NCBI GenBank assembly: GCA_014529385.2
Contig: CM043959.1
Coordinates: 8,521,526 to 8,585,525, forward strand
Origin: Adiantum capillus-veneris
Taxonomy: Eukaryota; Streptophyta; Polypodiopsida; Polypodiales; Pteridaceae
Reading direction: 5' to 3'
Length of the DNA stretch: 64,000 nucleotides
The notes under the pieces are model-generated. The model was not told the DNA's origin and ran no database searches. It saw only the letters and a list, made by a program, of their open reading frames with translations. The position numbers and the translations under genes were made by a program. Shown here piece by piece: positions 10,430 through 22,065 of this stretch (positions are counted from its first letter, which is position 1; each line of letters begins with the position of its first letter).

Positions 10430-11050
10430 ATGCGGCATTTCAAGAAATAGAGATGGAGTAGATGTTTGACGCATTCTTTGACATGGATTCCAACATAGAA
10501 GGTGACAACATTAAGCTCACTACTACGGACCAACTGCAACCATCCGAAACCATCCCGTTCATATCATTGGCATGATAGCAACAATAAAGAGGGCGAGATG
10601 TTGCAAAGTCTTGCACGCATGCCGCTCTACACTGGTGCAAAAATATGAGTTCTCCATACTACGTTGGAAATGCTTAATTTGTTGTCTGGTCTGACGCCTT
10701 AGTCACAGAGCTTTTCAAGTAAATACATTGTATCCTAAGCATGATAAAGTGCAAATTACAGTCATATAAAGTGATCAGAGGACTGACTTGTTCATGTAAC
10801 GATAGGTTGCTCAATGAGAAAACCTTGTTAGAAGGGAATCACATGCCCCTTATCCATCTAGCCGCTAAAAATATTCTTACTGATTTGGGCATGAATCATC
10901 AAAAAATACATGCATGTCCTAATGATTGTATATTTTTTTGCAATGAGTATGCAACTTGGAACAGTTAGATGCGGTGGTGGTTAGATGCGACAATCTTAGA
11001 GGCAAAGAGGAATGGAGTGTTCATTACTGAAGAGGAAGAGGAGATGTCAA
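10430..11050 (+). pseudogene. TNP2-like transposase, N-terminal and central fragments
   Basis: An acidic segment (10440-10560, MFDAFFDMDSNIEGDN in one frame) is followed by an ARMPLYTGAK motif near 10615. Then, at 10834-10968, comes HMPLIHLAAKNILTDLG and IHACPNDCIFFCNEY, the conserved CPNDC block of CACTA TNP2 transposases. Stops and frameshifts separate the blocks. Most of the catalytic region expected after CPNDC is absent, because only ~150 bp separate it from the C-terminal DUF4216-like part. TNP2 would bind the TIRs and cut the element out. Confidence 0.75.
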
Positions 11051-11195
11051 GGGGTTGCAATTGGCATATATTTCACAACTTCCTTTTCTAGCTCCACATG
11101 ATCACATTGCTTTAATTACTTTTAGTTTGTTTCAATTTTGTGGCTGCAATATCACAAATATGGATACTTTGTAGTTGCATGGGTAACACTTCAGA

Positions 11196-11802
11196 GTGCA
11201 ATGGATCGACGAACAAAGGGTCACTTTTGACAGTGGTGTTAGGGCAAGCTTCATCCAAGGAAGTAGGAGTAGTGCCAGGGATGAGAATACAGAGACTAGC
11301 CAGCTTGAATACTTTGGCTGCATCCAAGACATCTTGAAGATTAGCTTTAGAAAGTTTGATATGTTTATCTTTGATGTCAAGTGGTTCAAATGTTATTACC
11401 AGCAGCCCTAAAGAAACTTTGTGTAAAGGAAAGAGTGGATTGATTCAAGTGAAGTCTAGGCAGGTGTGGACAGATGTGCGGGACACATTCGTGCTTTCGT
11501 AGCATTCTGAACAAGTTGTGTTTTCATATATGATCCACTATGGACAGAAAGTGATGAGAATGATAGAGGTGATTCATGAACAAAGCGCAGGACCAATAAA
11601 AACTTTTTTAGATTTTGAGGTGGATGTCAGCAATGAGCAACTTCCTGAACCTAGAGAGGAGGTGTCAAATACTGAAGCTGATCTGGAGAGCGACAAAGAA
11701 GTAGAGTTCAATGACAAAGATGCAGAAGTACAGATTGAGATAGACATCTTTGGTACATCAGATCTCATAGAGGATGAGAGATTAACTAATGATTTTTGCT
11801 AG
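11196..11802 (+). pseudogene. TNP2-like transposase C-terminal (DUF4216-like) region
   Basis: The frame from 11196 reads RVTFDSGVRASFIQ, SQLEYFGCIQDILKIS and FIFDVKWFKCY, matching the usual 'SGV... YYG.. eIIEL ... LF.CkWFD' pattern seen after TNP2. Past a frame change at 11411-11510 it continues with DTFVLS and SEQVVFSYMIHYG, the region that normally reads 'DPFILAsqA.QVFYv'. It ends in an acidic tail (11620-11802, rich in Glu/Asp). Broken by at least one stop and one frameshift. Confidence 0.7.
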
Positions 11803-11954
11803 GAACTCTTTTGTAAAACTCTTTTTATTAGTCTACAATACATTTTAGATTCATTCATTTGTGTAGCAGCTTCATTGTTTTGTTATTTGTATTGATTAAG
11901 CATTTCTTCTGTAAAGTAACGTATTTTGTGGGTGTTGTTTGTGTATGATTAGCC

Positions 11955-13030
11955 ATGGCCGATGACGATGAGCCATACTCTCCTAGTTTTAGTTTTCCTG
12001 TCACTCCGGTCGGCATGTCACCTGAGCATATGGGCTTGTTTTTGTCTTAGTTGACACCAGAGTAGATCGCGATGTCCGAGCACCTTTGGGCAGCAGGTCC
12101 CTCTATACCTACTACGGTCAACCCTACACCCGGGACTAATGTGGTCCCTACACAAGCGGCCCTACACCTCATTCTAGTGTACCCCCTACACTTAGGACTC
12201 ATGTGAACCCTACACCGACAAGTGGTTCATCCTCGAGACGAGGTAGGCGTCGTTTTGGAGACGGTGGTTGCTATGGTAGTAGTTCTACCAATGCGTCCAT
12301 ACCACCGAGAGAGAGCCCACCACTCTCTTCAGTAGATAGTTCACCGATTGGCACACCACGTACACCTTGGGGATCACACTACCATGATCCTAGCAAGATG
12401 TACAAGAGTAGGGATGGGGTTGTTGTGGCAAATAGGGTCAGAAAGGCCATGAGATAGAGGATTCGATAGCTCTATATGATTCAGTTTTGTCACTCTATGA
12501 TGGAGTTTTGGGATAACCTCGATGTTGAAAGAAAGAATTACATTGTCAAGGTCATTCACAGAGAGTACATGCCGACAGAGGGGTACGATCCAGTCTTGAA
12601 CCCCTGGATTTTGAGTGTGGCATAGTACACAATGTCACACCGTCGGTCAGAGGTGAGAGACAGGTACAATGACGGCAGTTTCAAGCCGGCATGGTTGGAC
12701 ACAGAGGAGTGGGCGGGGATTGCAGGAGAGACACAAGACAATCCTCGGAGATTTCAGCAGTACAGAGATGCAACCACAGCACATTTGGAGTCTGTTGGAG
12801 CGTCACATCTTGGGAGTGGAGGCTACAATACACTTCGACATGAGTTTTTAAGTATTATATGTATGCTTTAAATTATAGAAAATATATATGTTATTTGAAG
12901 ATTTATCTAATAATTAAACCATAATATGTCACATCTTTCGACACGCCGAGAGGAGAAGTATGGGTACAAGAATGGACTTGTGGCCCTTTGACCCAGCTGT
13001 TTTGCAGGAGGAGGAAGAGGACATTGACTA
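11955..13030 (+). pseudogene. CACTA second ORF, transposase-associated (Transposase_24-like)
   Basis: Begins with ATG at 11955 (MADDDEPYSPSFSFPVTP), then shifts frame before 12203. From 12203 one frame with three stops runs to about 12855: a Ser/Pro-rich segment, then MMEFWDNLDVERKNYIV, SHRRSEVRDRYNDG, WAGIAGETQDNPRRFQQY and SVGASHLGSGGYNTL. This order matches the plant En/Spm transposase-associated family. A likely last segment at 12929-13030 ends in an acidic EEEEDID. Several stops are TAG where Gln is plausible. Confidence 0.65.
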
Positions 13031-13082
13031 GGAGGCATTACCATGAGGGTCTTCTCACTCGGTGATTGTTTTCATATGTACA

Positions 13083-13460
13083 ATTTTGTTGTGCTTATGT
13101 TTATGGTTTAGGATTATGTTTATGGTATTGCACAAATGTTATGGTTAAGATTTGGTAGTCAAGTTAAGGTTATGGTTTTGCTATGATGGTATGGCAATCA
13201 TGTGATGGTGATGGTTATTGTTATGGTTATGATTATGATTATGGTTATTGTTATGGTTATGGTTATGGTTATGGTTATGGTTATGGTTATGGTTATGGTT
13301 ATGGTTGTTCAATGATGGTATGGATATTATAATTATGGTATGACAAGCAAGTTATGATAATGGTTATGGTATGGCAAACAAGTTATGTTTATGGTTTTCC
13401 AGTTTTCAACTCATGTTTTAATTATGGTTATAAAATCTTTATGCCGTTATGCCATGATCA
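13083..13460. repeat. (GGTTAT)n-rich minisatellite
   Basis: A core of perfect GGTTAT hexamers around 13250-13305 is embedded in a wider region of degenerate ATGGTTATG repeats. It lies inside the CACTA 3' untranslated part. No coding capacity. Confidence 0.9.
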
Positions 13461-13568
13461 AGCTTTTGATTTTGTGGTTATGGTTTTCTTACAATTTTGT
13501 TAATTACCATACACTTGCTCTTTAGCGTCAACTTGTAGGTGGAGTGCCGTTGCTTGTGCACTCATTCT

Positions 13569-13637
13569 TTGGGCAAAGAGGGTTGTTTTCTTTTGCTGCA
13601 GTACATGCAGCATCGGCTCCCAACCCTCTCTGCCCAA
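13569..13637. repeat. hairpin-forming inverted repeat in the CACTA 3' region
   Basis: TTGGGCAAAGAGGGTTG (13569-13585) pairs with CAACCCTCTCTGCCCAA (13621-13637), with one or two mismatches. The loop itself contains a small CTGCAG/CTGCAT-type inverted repeat. Confidence 0.75.
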
Positions 13638-13660
13638 AAAAAAAATTGCAGGTTTGGTCA

Positions 13661-13906
13661 TCGGTAGAGAATACGGTATAGGCGTCAGTAGCTGCGTCGG
13701 ATTATACTATAGTATTACCGTGTTTATTTCATTGCGTATTTCGACGCTTATTTTATTATTTATTTTGACGCTTATAATACCAGTAATTATACCGACGTTA
13801 TGATACTGGTGTCTCTTTCAAGGCCTATTTCAGTGCTCTTTAGTTTTAAAACTAACTTTATTTCGTCGATATTTGCACCAATTTTTTTACGCACCGTGTT
13901 GTAGTG
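13661..13906 (+). repeat. CACTA right terminus with subterminal repeat
   Basis: The terminal TTGTAGTG at 13899-13906 is the inverted form of the CACTACAA end. The subterminal motif TCGGTAGAGAATACGGTATA starts at 13661 and recurs with two mismatches at 24848, near the other end. Further GACGCTTAT-type repeats lie at 13740-13800. Such subterminal motifs are usual transposase-binding sites in this superfamily. Confidence 0.75.
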
Positions 13907-14750
13907 GATTGCCTAAGTCAATTCATGGGAATACGGGAATCTGGATGATAGTAGACAGGTTCAGCAAACAAGCTCATTTTATACCTGTCAAAAAGACTAT
14001 CAAAGCCCATCAAATGGCAACCCTCTTCATATCAAAAATCTTCAAGTACCATGAGTATGCCTACAATAATACTATACATACCTCCATGGGAAAAGCACCT
14101 TTTGAGGTAATTGAGGGAAGATCCAAAAGTCCCTTGCTACTTATAGTACACAGGAAGATCTTCGTTGCAGATGAGTATAGTCGATACCTACAAGAATCTT
14201 TCCAAAAGATTAAGGATGCTATCTCTATCTCACAAAAAAGGCCAAAGGTTGCTACTAATAAGCACGCAAGAGTCAAGCCTTTAAAGAAAAAAATTGGGTC
14301 TTGCTTAAATTCCCCAAGGCTCAATTAGGGAACACAATGGGCAAGAATCCTACAGGACATCAAAAATACTATGCTAAATTAGCAAAAATGTACTATGGTC
14401 CCTTTCAGATTCTTAGACCAATCAATGAGATGGCCTATCAACTCATGTTGCCCAATCATTGGCTCATACACAATGCTTTCCATGTGAACCTACTAAAGCC
14501 TTACAAAGTAGAGCCACCCCAAGAACCAACTATTGAAGACCCACCGTAGATCCAGGACCAAGAAGAGGTGCTACAGCCCGAGTACATTCTCCGACATGAA
14601 GACAAGGTATTGAGAGGCGGTAAAATTATCCGATAGTATCTTATTAACTTTAAGAACTATCCTTTTGAAGATGCTAGATGGATACAATGCATACAATTAA
14701 AGGATAACCTAAACCTTGTCAATGCCTACAATGCTTCCCCCAAGTAGCAA
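13907..14750 (+). pseudogene. chromovirus integrase 3' half with chromodomain-like tail
   Basis: It starts mid-integrase at the CACTA junction with GLPKSIHG and MIVDRFSKQAHFIPVKKT, then jumps from FISKIFKYH to EYAYNNTIHTSMGKAPFEV. About 75 residues carrying the second catalytic Asp and the Glu have been deleted near 14050. After a frame change at ~14310 it continues with KMYYGPFQILRPINEMAYQL and HNAFHVNLLKPY. It ends with a chromodomain-like segment (PEYILRHEDKVLRGG, then YLINFKNYPFEDARW) broken by one stop. The 5' half of this integrase is on the minus strand at 25035-25330. Confidence 0.85.
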
Positions 14751-15095
14751 ATGTAAAAATGTTTAAAATGAACAAATTTGTCTTATAAGACTCTTTTTCT
14801 TTATTGTGCACAAATGTTAAGAAGTATGCATGCTTAGGATCAAGTTTGCGGAGACCACGTCTTCCCAACACCAAGTAGAGCTTGTCACTCTATTATGAAA
14901 GATTGATAGGACTAATGTGCCGACATGCTTGCTGTAGCTAAGGCTCTCAAGCACTAAATGGATTAGTCATCCATTCTTGAACGATGTCGTAGGGTAATAT
15001 AGGGATCCTCTACCCGCTAGAAAAAGGACTAATGAATAGGCTTTATCTTCTCTACCCCATAGTAAAGGACGAATATGATTTCATGAGAGAGGTAA
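14751..15095 (+). other. chromovirus 3' untranslated region and polypurine tract
   Basis: Non-coding region between the chromodomain tail and the LTR. The purine run GAGAGAGGTAA directly precedes the LTR's TG at 15096 and is the probable polypurine tract. Confidence 0.6.
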
Positions 15096-15954
15096 TGTCA
15101 TAATAATTAATATCTAATTATCCTAAATGATTTTCTCATGTTAAACTGATCATTCAATATGGGGAAGTACCAGGGGAGAAAAAGCTAGAATATTGGTTAG
15201 GCTAGAAGACCGGTCTTAGTAGGGATCCAAAGGAGGGAAAATAGGAATCCAAAGGACCGGACATTTGCAAAAGAGAAATGTGCAACAATGGGCTAAGGTT
15301 CAACCCATTAAGACTTCCAAAATGCTAAGGTTCCAAAATTCAAAGGTTACGTTCAATGGTCAAACTCTAGATAAATTGGATGCTTGTGGGAAGACTCAAA
15401 AGTCTTCCCACATCCCTATCCTTGAGGGGGCGATCCCTTTTAGTAGGGGATGAGAGAGAAACACACACACACACTCTAGCAAGCTCCCTTTACACAAAGG
15501 GAATAGGGAACACATGTCAACTCCCTAGCCCAGTTGCCCCCAAGGTGCATTCAAATCCTATCGGATGGCCATAGAGGTGGACCAATGAGAATTAGGTTTG
15601 AATAAATCTAGTTTAACTCATTTAAAAACACTTGATATAAGAACCAATAGAAATTAAGCTCTCTAGAAGACTATTGAACAATCTCCCAAGGGGTCCAATG
15701 AGAGTTTAATTGCATTATTTAATTACCTAAAGCTCTTAGAAAAGGGGAAAGGGGGACATATGTCACAAGGCTATCACTTATGATTCTTAATTATCATTGG
15801 CTAAGCTTTGCAAGGTCCAATGGGATGCCAGCATGAGTAAAAAGCAAGAGGGGTCGACCAAGAGAGAGAGAGAGAGACATGGCTGATTTTGGCAACGCAT
15901 TATCACAAACACACACTCACACAAGCTCATGTGTGAAGTAAAGAAGACTCTCTC
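15096..15954 (+). repeat. chromovirus 3' LTR, truncated
   Basis: It begins TGTCATAATAA and is the inverted counterpart of 31845-32703. The match ends abruptly after GACTCTCTC at 15954, just upstream of where the other copy has its TATA box, so R and U5 are missing. It contains CA/GA short repeats and a CCAATG-rich U3. Confidence 0.8.
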
Positions 15955-16330
15955 GACTTCTCAAGATTTAATGGAAAGCTCATTATGTACTCCAAGCTTG
16001 TGAGAAGGGAGGCCTACACCAACAACTCTTGGCTTTGTGATGCAAATCCAACCAAGAGCCAAGCTCCAATGCATGCTCTTCTCCTCTACCATGCTAATTA
16101 CTAATCTATGCTAAGCTATTATGAGTGATTATGTGAGGAGATATACTTCTTTCTTGTCAGAATACTCCTTCTTCCTCTCAATCTACTCTCATACCCTGCT
16201 AGCTCTCACCATCTTCGAAGGTGTGTGAGGTCTTGGGTCTGAGACCGTGAGGGAATTGATGTTGTGTTTTACAAGTGTGAGATTGGTGCTTGAAGCTTCT
16301 ATATGTTGAACCCGAGGGAGAGAGCGCATG
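15955..16330 (-). repeat. fragment of an LTR-like block shared with 33505-33880
   Basis: Read on the minus strand this matches the plus strand at about 33505-33880, including CAAAGCCAAGAGTT, GTGTAGGCCTCCCTTCTCAC and ATCACTCATA. In the right copy this block leads to an LTR end and a tRNA-Asp-like primer site, so this is probably a truncated LTR of the same family. Confidence 0.65.
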
Positions 16331-16979
16331 TAGACGAGAGGAGAGAGAGAAGACACCAACATGTATAAGCTCCAAAGTGTGTCCAATGACTACACGAGAT
16401 GAGTTTATATAGAGGGGACCAGGGTGCTATATATAGAGATACTATATATAGCTCAACACCCCCACTCAAATGAAGGTCCCTAACTATGGATGAAAAAAAA
16501 AACCCTTGGGGGCTCAAGGGAAAAACCCACAGCTCTATATATACCCACCATTTTATTGAAATGTTTTCAAGATATATTTACAATGTTCAAAGGAGCTACA
16601 TCACTCCTGTTTTACAATGTCCCCTTTCAAGGGTCTTTAACAACTCTATATATACAATTGAATTGATGCTAATTCTTCACTATCTGTGAACATCTTCAAT
16701 ATGTTTGAGCCACTTCAATATCTCTGAGCTCACGTACACACTGCTTGACGTGCCTTTCATCCTGTAAACAACATCAACTCAAGAAACATATTGAGACGTG
16801 AAGGTTAGAAATAAATACATCACATAATCCTTAGAGACATTTCGCGACGCCGCTCTAGAGACGACATAGAAACAAACATAATGCCGATGCAATCACATGT
16901 ATAGATGAGATAGAAACAAATGTGACATCAATGTAATCACATGTGCACAAATATATACAATGCCGGCATGTAATAAACA
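16331..16979. other. non-coding region, no gene seen
   Basis: Contains several TATATATA runs (16420-16450, 16535-16550, 16645-16655) and an A9 run at 16494. No domain or repeat family recognised. Confidence 0.35.
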
Positions 16980-17017
16980 CATTGGGGTTCCCAAGATCTC
17001 AACTGATAGCTATCATA

Positions 17018-17500
17018 ATCATGGCTTTACGTACCATGGCATCACGGTGTTCACCATGGCATTAAAACGCTTCGAAAATTTTTGAAATAACAATCATCAT
17101 GGCTTTATGTACCATGGCATCAGAGACGCTTTCAACAAGTAAAAACTATGAAATACCAATCATCATGGATTTACGTACCATGGCATCACGGTATTCACCA
17201 TGGCATAAGAGACACTTATAAAAACATTGAAATAGGAATAGTCATCATGGATTCACGTACCATGGCACCGGAAGATGCTTTCAAAAAACATTGAAATAGC
17301 AATAATCATCATGGCATTACGTACCATGGCATCACGACATTCTTTATGACATTAGAGATGCTCAAAAAACTTTGAAATAGGAATAATCATCATGGTTTTA
17401 CGTACCATGGCATCAAAAACGTTTTCTTCAAATCAAATAAAAATTATAAAGTAGTAATCACCATCATGACTTTACGTACCATGGCATCAAAGATGCTAGT
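17018..17500. repeat. seven-copy tandem array, ~60-85 bp units
   Basis: The motif ATCATGGCTTTACGTACCAT followed by GGCATCA recurs near 17021, 17098, 17162, 17247, 17310, 17389 and 17464 with small changes. Some units carry an extra TTCACCATGGCAT block. Spacers hold GAAATA and AATCATCATGG. CCATGG palindromes occur in every unit. Confidence 0.85.
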
Positions 17501-18560
17501 TTTGTGCAAAATCTGCAAAACCACAAGACAATGACTAATCACTAGATAATGGCTTGGTAAATCTTGTCATCTCTACATCGATGATTCCCATGAAAACCAT
17601 CACACATTATACGATCACATAAAATGATGTGAAGTATTTTATGACGAATTGCAACGAGATCAATAGCAGCAAATTACAAGAACTAATGCCTAAAATTTCC
17701 AATCTAAATATGGCAAGGTCGAGGTAGCTACTATAGGGCAGTCCCTAGTGAGGACGAAGGCCGAAAATATCTGTGTCTCAGTCCGAGTCTATTGCCCACA
17801 TCAAATCATCTACATACCACTATGAAGCGAACATAAAAGCGGAGAAAGCACAAGCGAAGACGAGCACTAAATATGGCTGAGTGCGAAAGAAGGTCAAGAC
17901 GTGACTTCCCGACCTCTTATGATGAAGAACAGCATAGCCAATCAAGAAATGTGCTAAAGATGGCTCTTAGGACAGGACGTTGTCTTGCTATCCTTCACAG
18001 CGTTACGAGCCAGAGCAAATAGCAGGCAACGCCGTCTCGCGCACACACGAGCAAGTTGTGCTAAATCAGGGGATACATACTCTAAAAACAGCATCATATT
18101 TTATTTTAATGCTATTCTATCATGAACGTAGTAGATAGATTTTGTAAAAGTGATTCTGCAGTCCCGTCTACGTCTCCATGCCGTTCACCATCTCCTAGTT
18201 TCTGTGCATTTCTTTCCAACAAAATGCGCGATACCACGCACACCATTGGAGGCACCCTACGGGATGGAATGTGACCATTCCGGTCGTTGCACACACACAC
18301 CTGGTCGCTCATAACAAGGAATATATAACGAGTATAAATTCAAGTAAGCCCGCCAAGATACCCCTAACACAATTAGAAATCTGTTTGATGAGCAAGATGC
18401 TGCTTTAGAGCAACACAATTGAGATCGACAAACTATGTACTATTGTGAATATGAAGCATTGTAATTACTCAAAACACATTTGAATACAAGGTCTTTTACA
18501 ATGGTTTTTGACATTTACTCATTCTACTCTCAAGCTATATTGAATCTATTGAGTTGTTAT
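17501..18560. other. non-coding region, no gene seen
   Basis: No convincing reading frame or repeat. It may include the 3' flank and terminal region of the hAT-like element to the right, but I could not identify terminal inverted repeats. Confidence 0.3.
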
Positions 18561-18566
18561 CTGGTT

Positions 18567-20575
18567 CTAAGTCTGAGTGTTGCTTGGTTCTCCTTGTAAT
18601 TCAATCTCCACATACATTATCAACTTCTCTTCTATTTTGTCTACAGTACGTTGAGATACACCAACATTGAACTCTTCTTCATCTTTGTTTTGACAATCAT
18701 ACAACCAGGTTGGAATTTCCTCCTTGTAGCTAGCACTTTTGATGTGATTCAATATCTTTTCGTTGCAAAACATATACAATAATTTTCCTACTCTATCTGT
18801 TAATAGTTACGAGTAGTGCCGTGAACATACTTGTACGTACTCTAGTTTCTCTCTGAACTTGAGTTTGTTGCACATTGTGCGAGTACTTTCATTGCAAGGG
18901 GACGTAAGGTAGAGCATGCTCTCTATCATTCATCATACACCACTTCCATGCAAATTGCTCTTTTTTCATTACCTGTAAAAAATCATTCGCAAAAGGACCT
19001 TCTTTTAATCTAAATACACTCATTTCTTTGATGCAATCGATTTGGTCTTGAACGTTGGAGTAGAACGTGTTGACCACGTGATAGAAATTGCTTACCACCT
19101 CTGTATTCGACATGAGATCTAAATTCCAATACTCTAGATCGAGCATGGAAGAAACACTATGGAGTGGACTATGAGCGCTCTTCCACCTTGCATGAAAATA
19201 CTTGGCCAAAATTTTTGTGCTGTTTGCCAAAGAATGGTAATCGCCACTCCTTGTCTACTACAGACTCTTTTAGCTCTTCGGGATTTTCAAGACTTTGTTG
19301 GACTAACCACCATGTCATCCACACTTTGCCCAAGTTTGGCACCCTTTGATCAAGATTGCGGATTGCAAACATAATGGGCATCATTACATGGTATGCATCC
19401 ATTACACTCCTCCACCAAACAGCCTTGTTTACATTGCCATGTAGAAATGTTATTTTATATTTCACTTTTTCTTTCTACTCAAGCTGCCATTTATCAAAGG
19501 CCGCACAATTGAATGTGTCAATCACAACACATTTATTACGGAGAAGTGATTCCGAGGTATAAAAGTGTGTGTAGAACCGAATTTCAACAAGAATTTTCAA
19601 AATCACTAACATGCGCATCCTATACAAATCGAGAACTCTTTGTCATTTCAAGATAAATTTCACAACCTGACGTGCTATATCAATTATTTTGGCGAACCAT
19701 GTGGTTTCTTCGCTAGTGTGCCAATCTTTCAACACCAAGTTTAAGCTATGTGTATTACAACCATTGGCAAAAATGTGTGGAAAGCACTTCTTTATTAATT
19801 TACTACTGTTTTTACAATTCTTTATGTTGTCCTTGACTACTTGAACGACATGTTCAATACCAATTTCTTTAATTATATTAATCAAGACCTCAAAAATATA
19901 TTTGCCACTTTTAATTGCACCAAAACTATTAATCACCTTTATAAACGTTTTTCCCCTTGGACAAACTAGTATTACATTGATCATAGGTCTTCTCTAAATA
20001 TTTGACCAGCCATCGCTCACAATCGTACATCCTGAAAGCAAAATATTCCCAAGTATTATTTTTCCAACACGCTCTTTAACTTCGGTGTAACATTTGTCCA
20101 AGAAAACATTTCTTATCGTGTGATAAGAAGGAGCTAAAAATCATGGACCAAACTCACCGATTTTCTTCCAAGCAGCCTTCCAATGATTGTTGTCTACCAT
20201 GACCAAAGCACTTTCGTAAAGAATATTGCTTTGGCGAGTGCAGTTTGTGCTTCTTCTAGAGACTGCACTCAAAAGCTTTGATGTAATGATTTTTGGTGCA
20301 TTTGACCAATTTCACCTTCATTGTGATGCTTAAAAGGAACACTGCCTGGAATTTCCTCTCATTGCGCAGGATCTACGGAGTTAGTATTTGGCTCTGAGAA
20401 CTTTTGACTTGAAGTCACAGAGCTACATATCTGTTGTCTCTTGCCACCCCTTTTGTCAAACTCTTCTCTCAAACGCTTTGCAACTGCATGTGCCTGAGGA
20501 TGTTCACATTTCTTACAACTCTTTTTAACGCTACCCAAAAAATGATCACTTGTGCCCACATTTTACTCCATTGCT
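18567..20575 (-). pseudogene. hAT-like transposase with BED-type N-terminus and DUF659 region
   Basis: Minus-strand fragments lie in order. About 20359-20559 carries a zinc-finger-like start (SDHFLGSVKKSCKKCEHP, then QAHAVAKRLREEF). About 19643-19984 carries ILVCPRGKTFIKVINSFGA, HVVQVVKDNIKNCKNSSKLI and NGCNTHSLNLVLKDW, the DUF659 / hAT RNase-H-like core. About 18889-19465 carries VWWRSVMDAYHVMMPIM and FHARWKSAHSPLHSV, from the insertion domain and its flank. About 18567-18779 is the C-terminal part. Frameshifts and stops separate every block. The family cuts and pastes DNA with an 8-bp target duplication; I could not identify the termini. Confidence 0.78.
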
Positions 20576-21524
20576 TTTAAATTAAAACTGAAGACAAAAG
20601 AACCAGATATTCAGTTTTTGAAACATTTTTCTTACTTTCAATATATATTAAAATTTAAAAACCATTCAATATGAAAGTAACCATGATGCACAATATGAGA
20701 TTTTCAATGCACGCTAGTCAATCCACATATCGATTACGCTAGTCAATCCACATATCAATTCTGTGAGCAACCATACACATTGCAATGCAGTCTATGTATG
20801 GCATAATAACTATAATAATACTATGAATCTCTCTATGCAATTATTAAGACACATCTAATTTCAATTGCTACAAAATAACCAAGGAAAGCAGTAAAATATA
20901 TGATTGGTCATTTTATGCACTAGTAATCTATCGTAATACATAATGCACTCTTTGTATAAACCAATGCATGAACTAACGCAAATAAATCTTCAATATAATC
21001 ACTCAATTGAAGACTACTTGTACCCAGTGAAGGATTGTAGCCCACCCATGCAACCAATTCAATATATAGAAGCTATTTTAACCCAACTAAGGATTATAGC
21101 TCTTATATTGTGGAGTGACAAGTGTAAATCAATTCAAATGCAAGACTTCAAGGATCTTTATATACCCCGTACACTAGTCTAGGACATCCAACCCTTGACT
21201 ATCGACTCGTCATTTACATATGCTCATCTTCTAAAATCAATTACAGTCCTCATTTGGACCAATGGATTCTTCGCAATGAGCATGACTCTCCAAGTTTTCA
21301 GTTGTTTTGGTTTCATACCTTTATGTTGGTAAACGAAATAAAAATTTTCAGAAGTGTTTACCGAATTAAGAATCATGTTCGGCCCAAAAAAAGGACATGT
21401 GACTCTATAACCTTAGGTCAATTCACAAGGACATGACTATACCCGGCGCTCAGATACACTTCCCAAGGATTTTCCTAGCTAAAACACCGCAGTTAGCACA
21501 CTGTTTACTATATATAATTATTCT
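20576..21524. other. non-coding region with a 27-bp direct duplication
   Basis: The unit ACGCTAGTCAATCCACATAT occurs twice in tandem around 20711-20760. The rest is AT-rich without recognisable coding content. Confidence 0.45.
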
Positions 21525-21610
21525 CGCCGGGCTTTTTTATTTTCCGGGCGGGTCTGCCAGGCTGGTACATATACCCGACGGGCCCGCCAGGAAAATAAAA
21601 AAGCCCGGCG
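21525..21610. repeat. GC-rich fold-back (copy 2)
   Basis: The arm at 21525-21552 (CGCCGGGCTTTTTTATTTTC, then CGGGCGGG) pairs with 21583-21610 with one mismatch over 28 bp. The loop holds a CCCGACGGGC-like sequence. It is the same family as 10186-10271, and both share a related downstream tail that includes AAATCCCTG near 21770. Confidence 0.82.
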
Positions 21611-22065
21611 GGCCCCACATGGAAAAATGGAAAACCTGGAGGGCTAACGGGCTCTATAGGTTTTTGCAAGTCATAATCAAAGTCACATTAACAATTAAAG
21701 TAATCACGTGATTTTGTGTAAATACTAAAGTTATTGATGTAATCACCCGATCGTGATTACGTTAATGAAATCCCTGGAATCAATTGATGGCTGCTCGTTT
21801 AAAAATCATCTTCTTTGGGATGAAGTTGGAGCAGTATCTACTTGTGAAGTTTGACCTTTAATCTTTAGAGCATGAGATCGATAACGTAAGTCTTGTGTAT
21901 GTGTTGGTCGTAGATTTTTCGTTTTTGGAAAATCTGATGCTTGCAATGCGCACAAGGACACACCATCCTATCGTCCATACTTTATCTACCAATAATGCAA
22001 CAAATAATTAAAACACTCTAGTTGTTATAACTACACACTACTAAGTACATGAGAATACATGACAA
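21611..22065. other. non-coding region, no gene seen
   Basis: The first part is the tail of the fold-back family, with ATCACGTGAT and GATCGTGATTACG small palindromes. Nothing coding was recognised. Confidence 0.35.

Larger units (their letters stand above)
10430..13906 (+). mobile_element. CACTA (En/Spm) transposon, transposase-bearing part
   Basis: Plus-strand fragments of a TNP2-type transposase (10430-11800) are followed by a second reading frame of the plant transposase-associated type (11955-13030). A 3' terminus TTGTAGTG, the complement of the family's CACTACAA, lies at 13899-13906. The flanking GAT at 13907-13909 equals the 3-bp duplication at the other terminus (25032-25034). The 5' part is not contiguous; it lies at 24830-25031 in the opposite orientation. 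All frames are broken, so the copy is dead, though it could have been mobilised in trans earlier. Confidence 0.78.
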
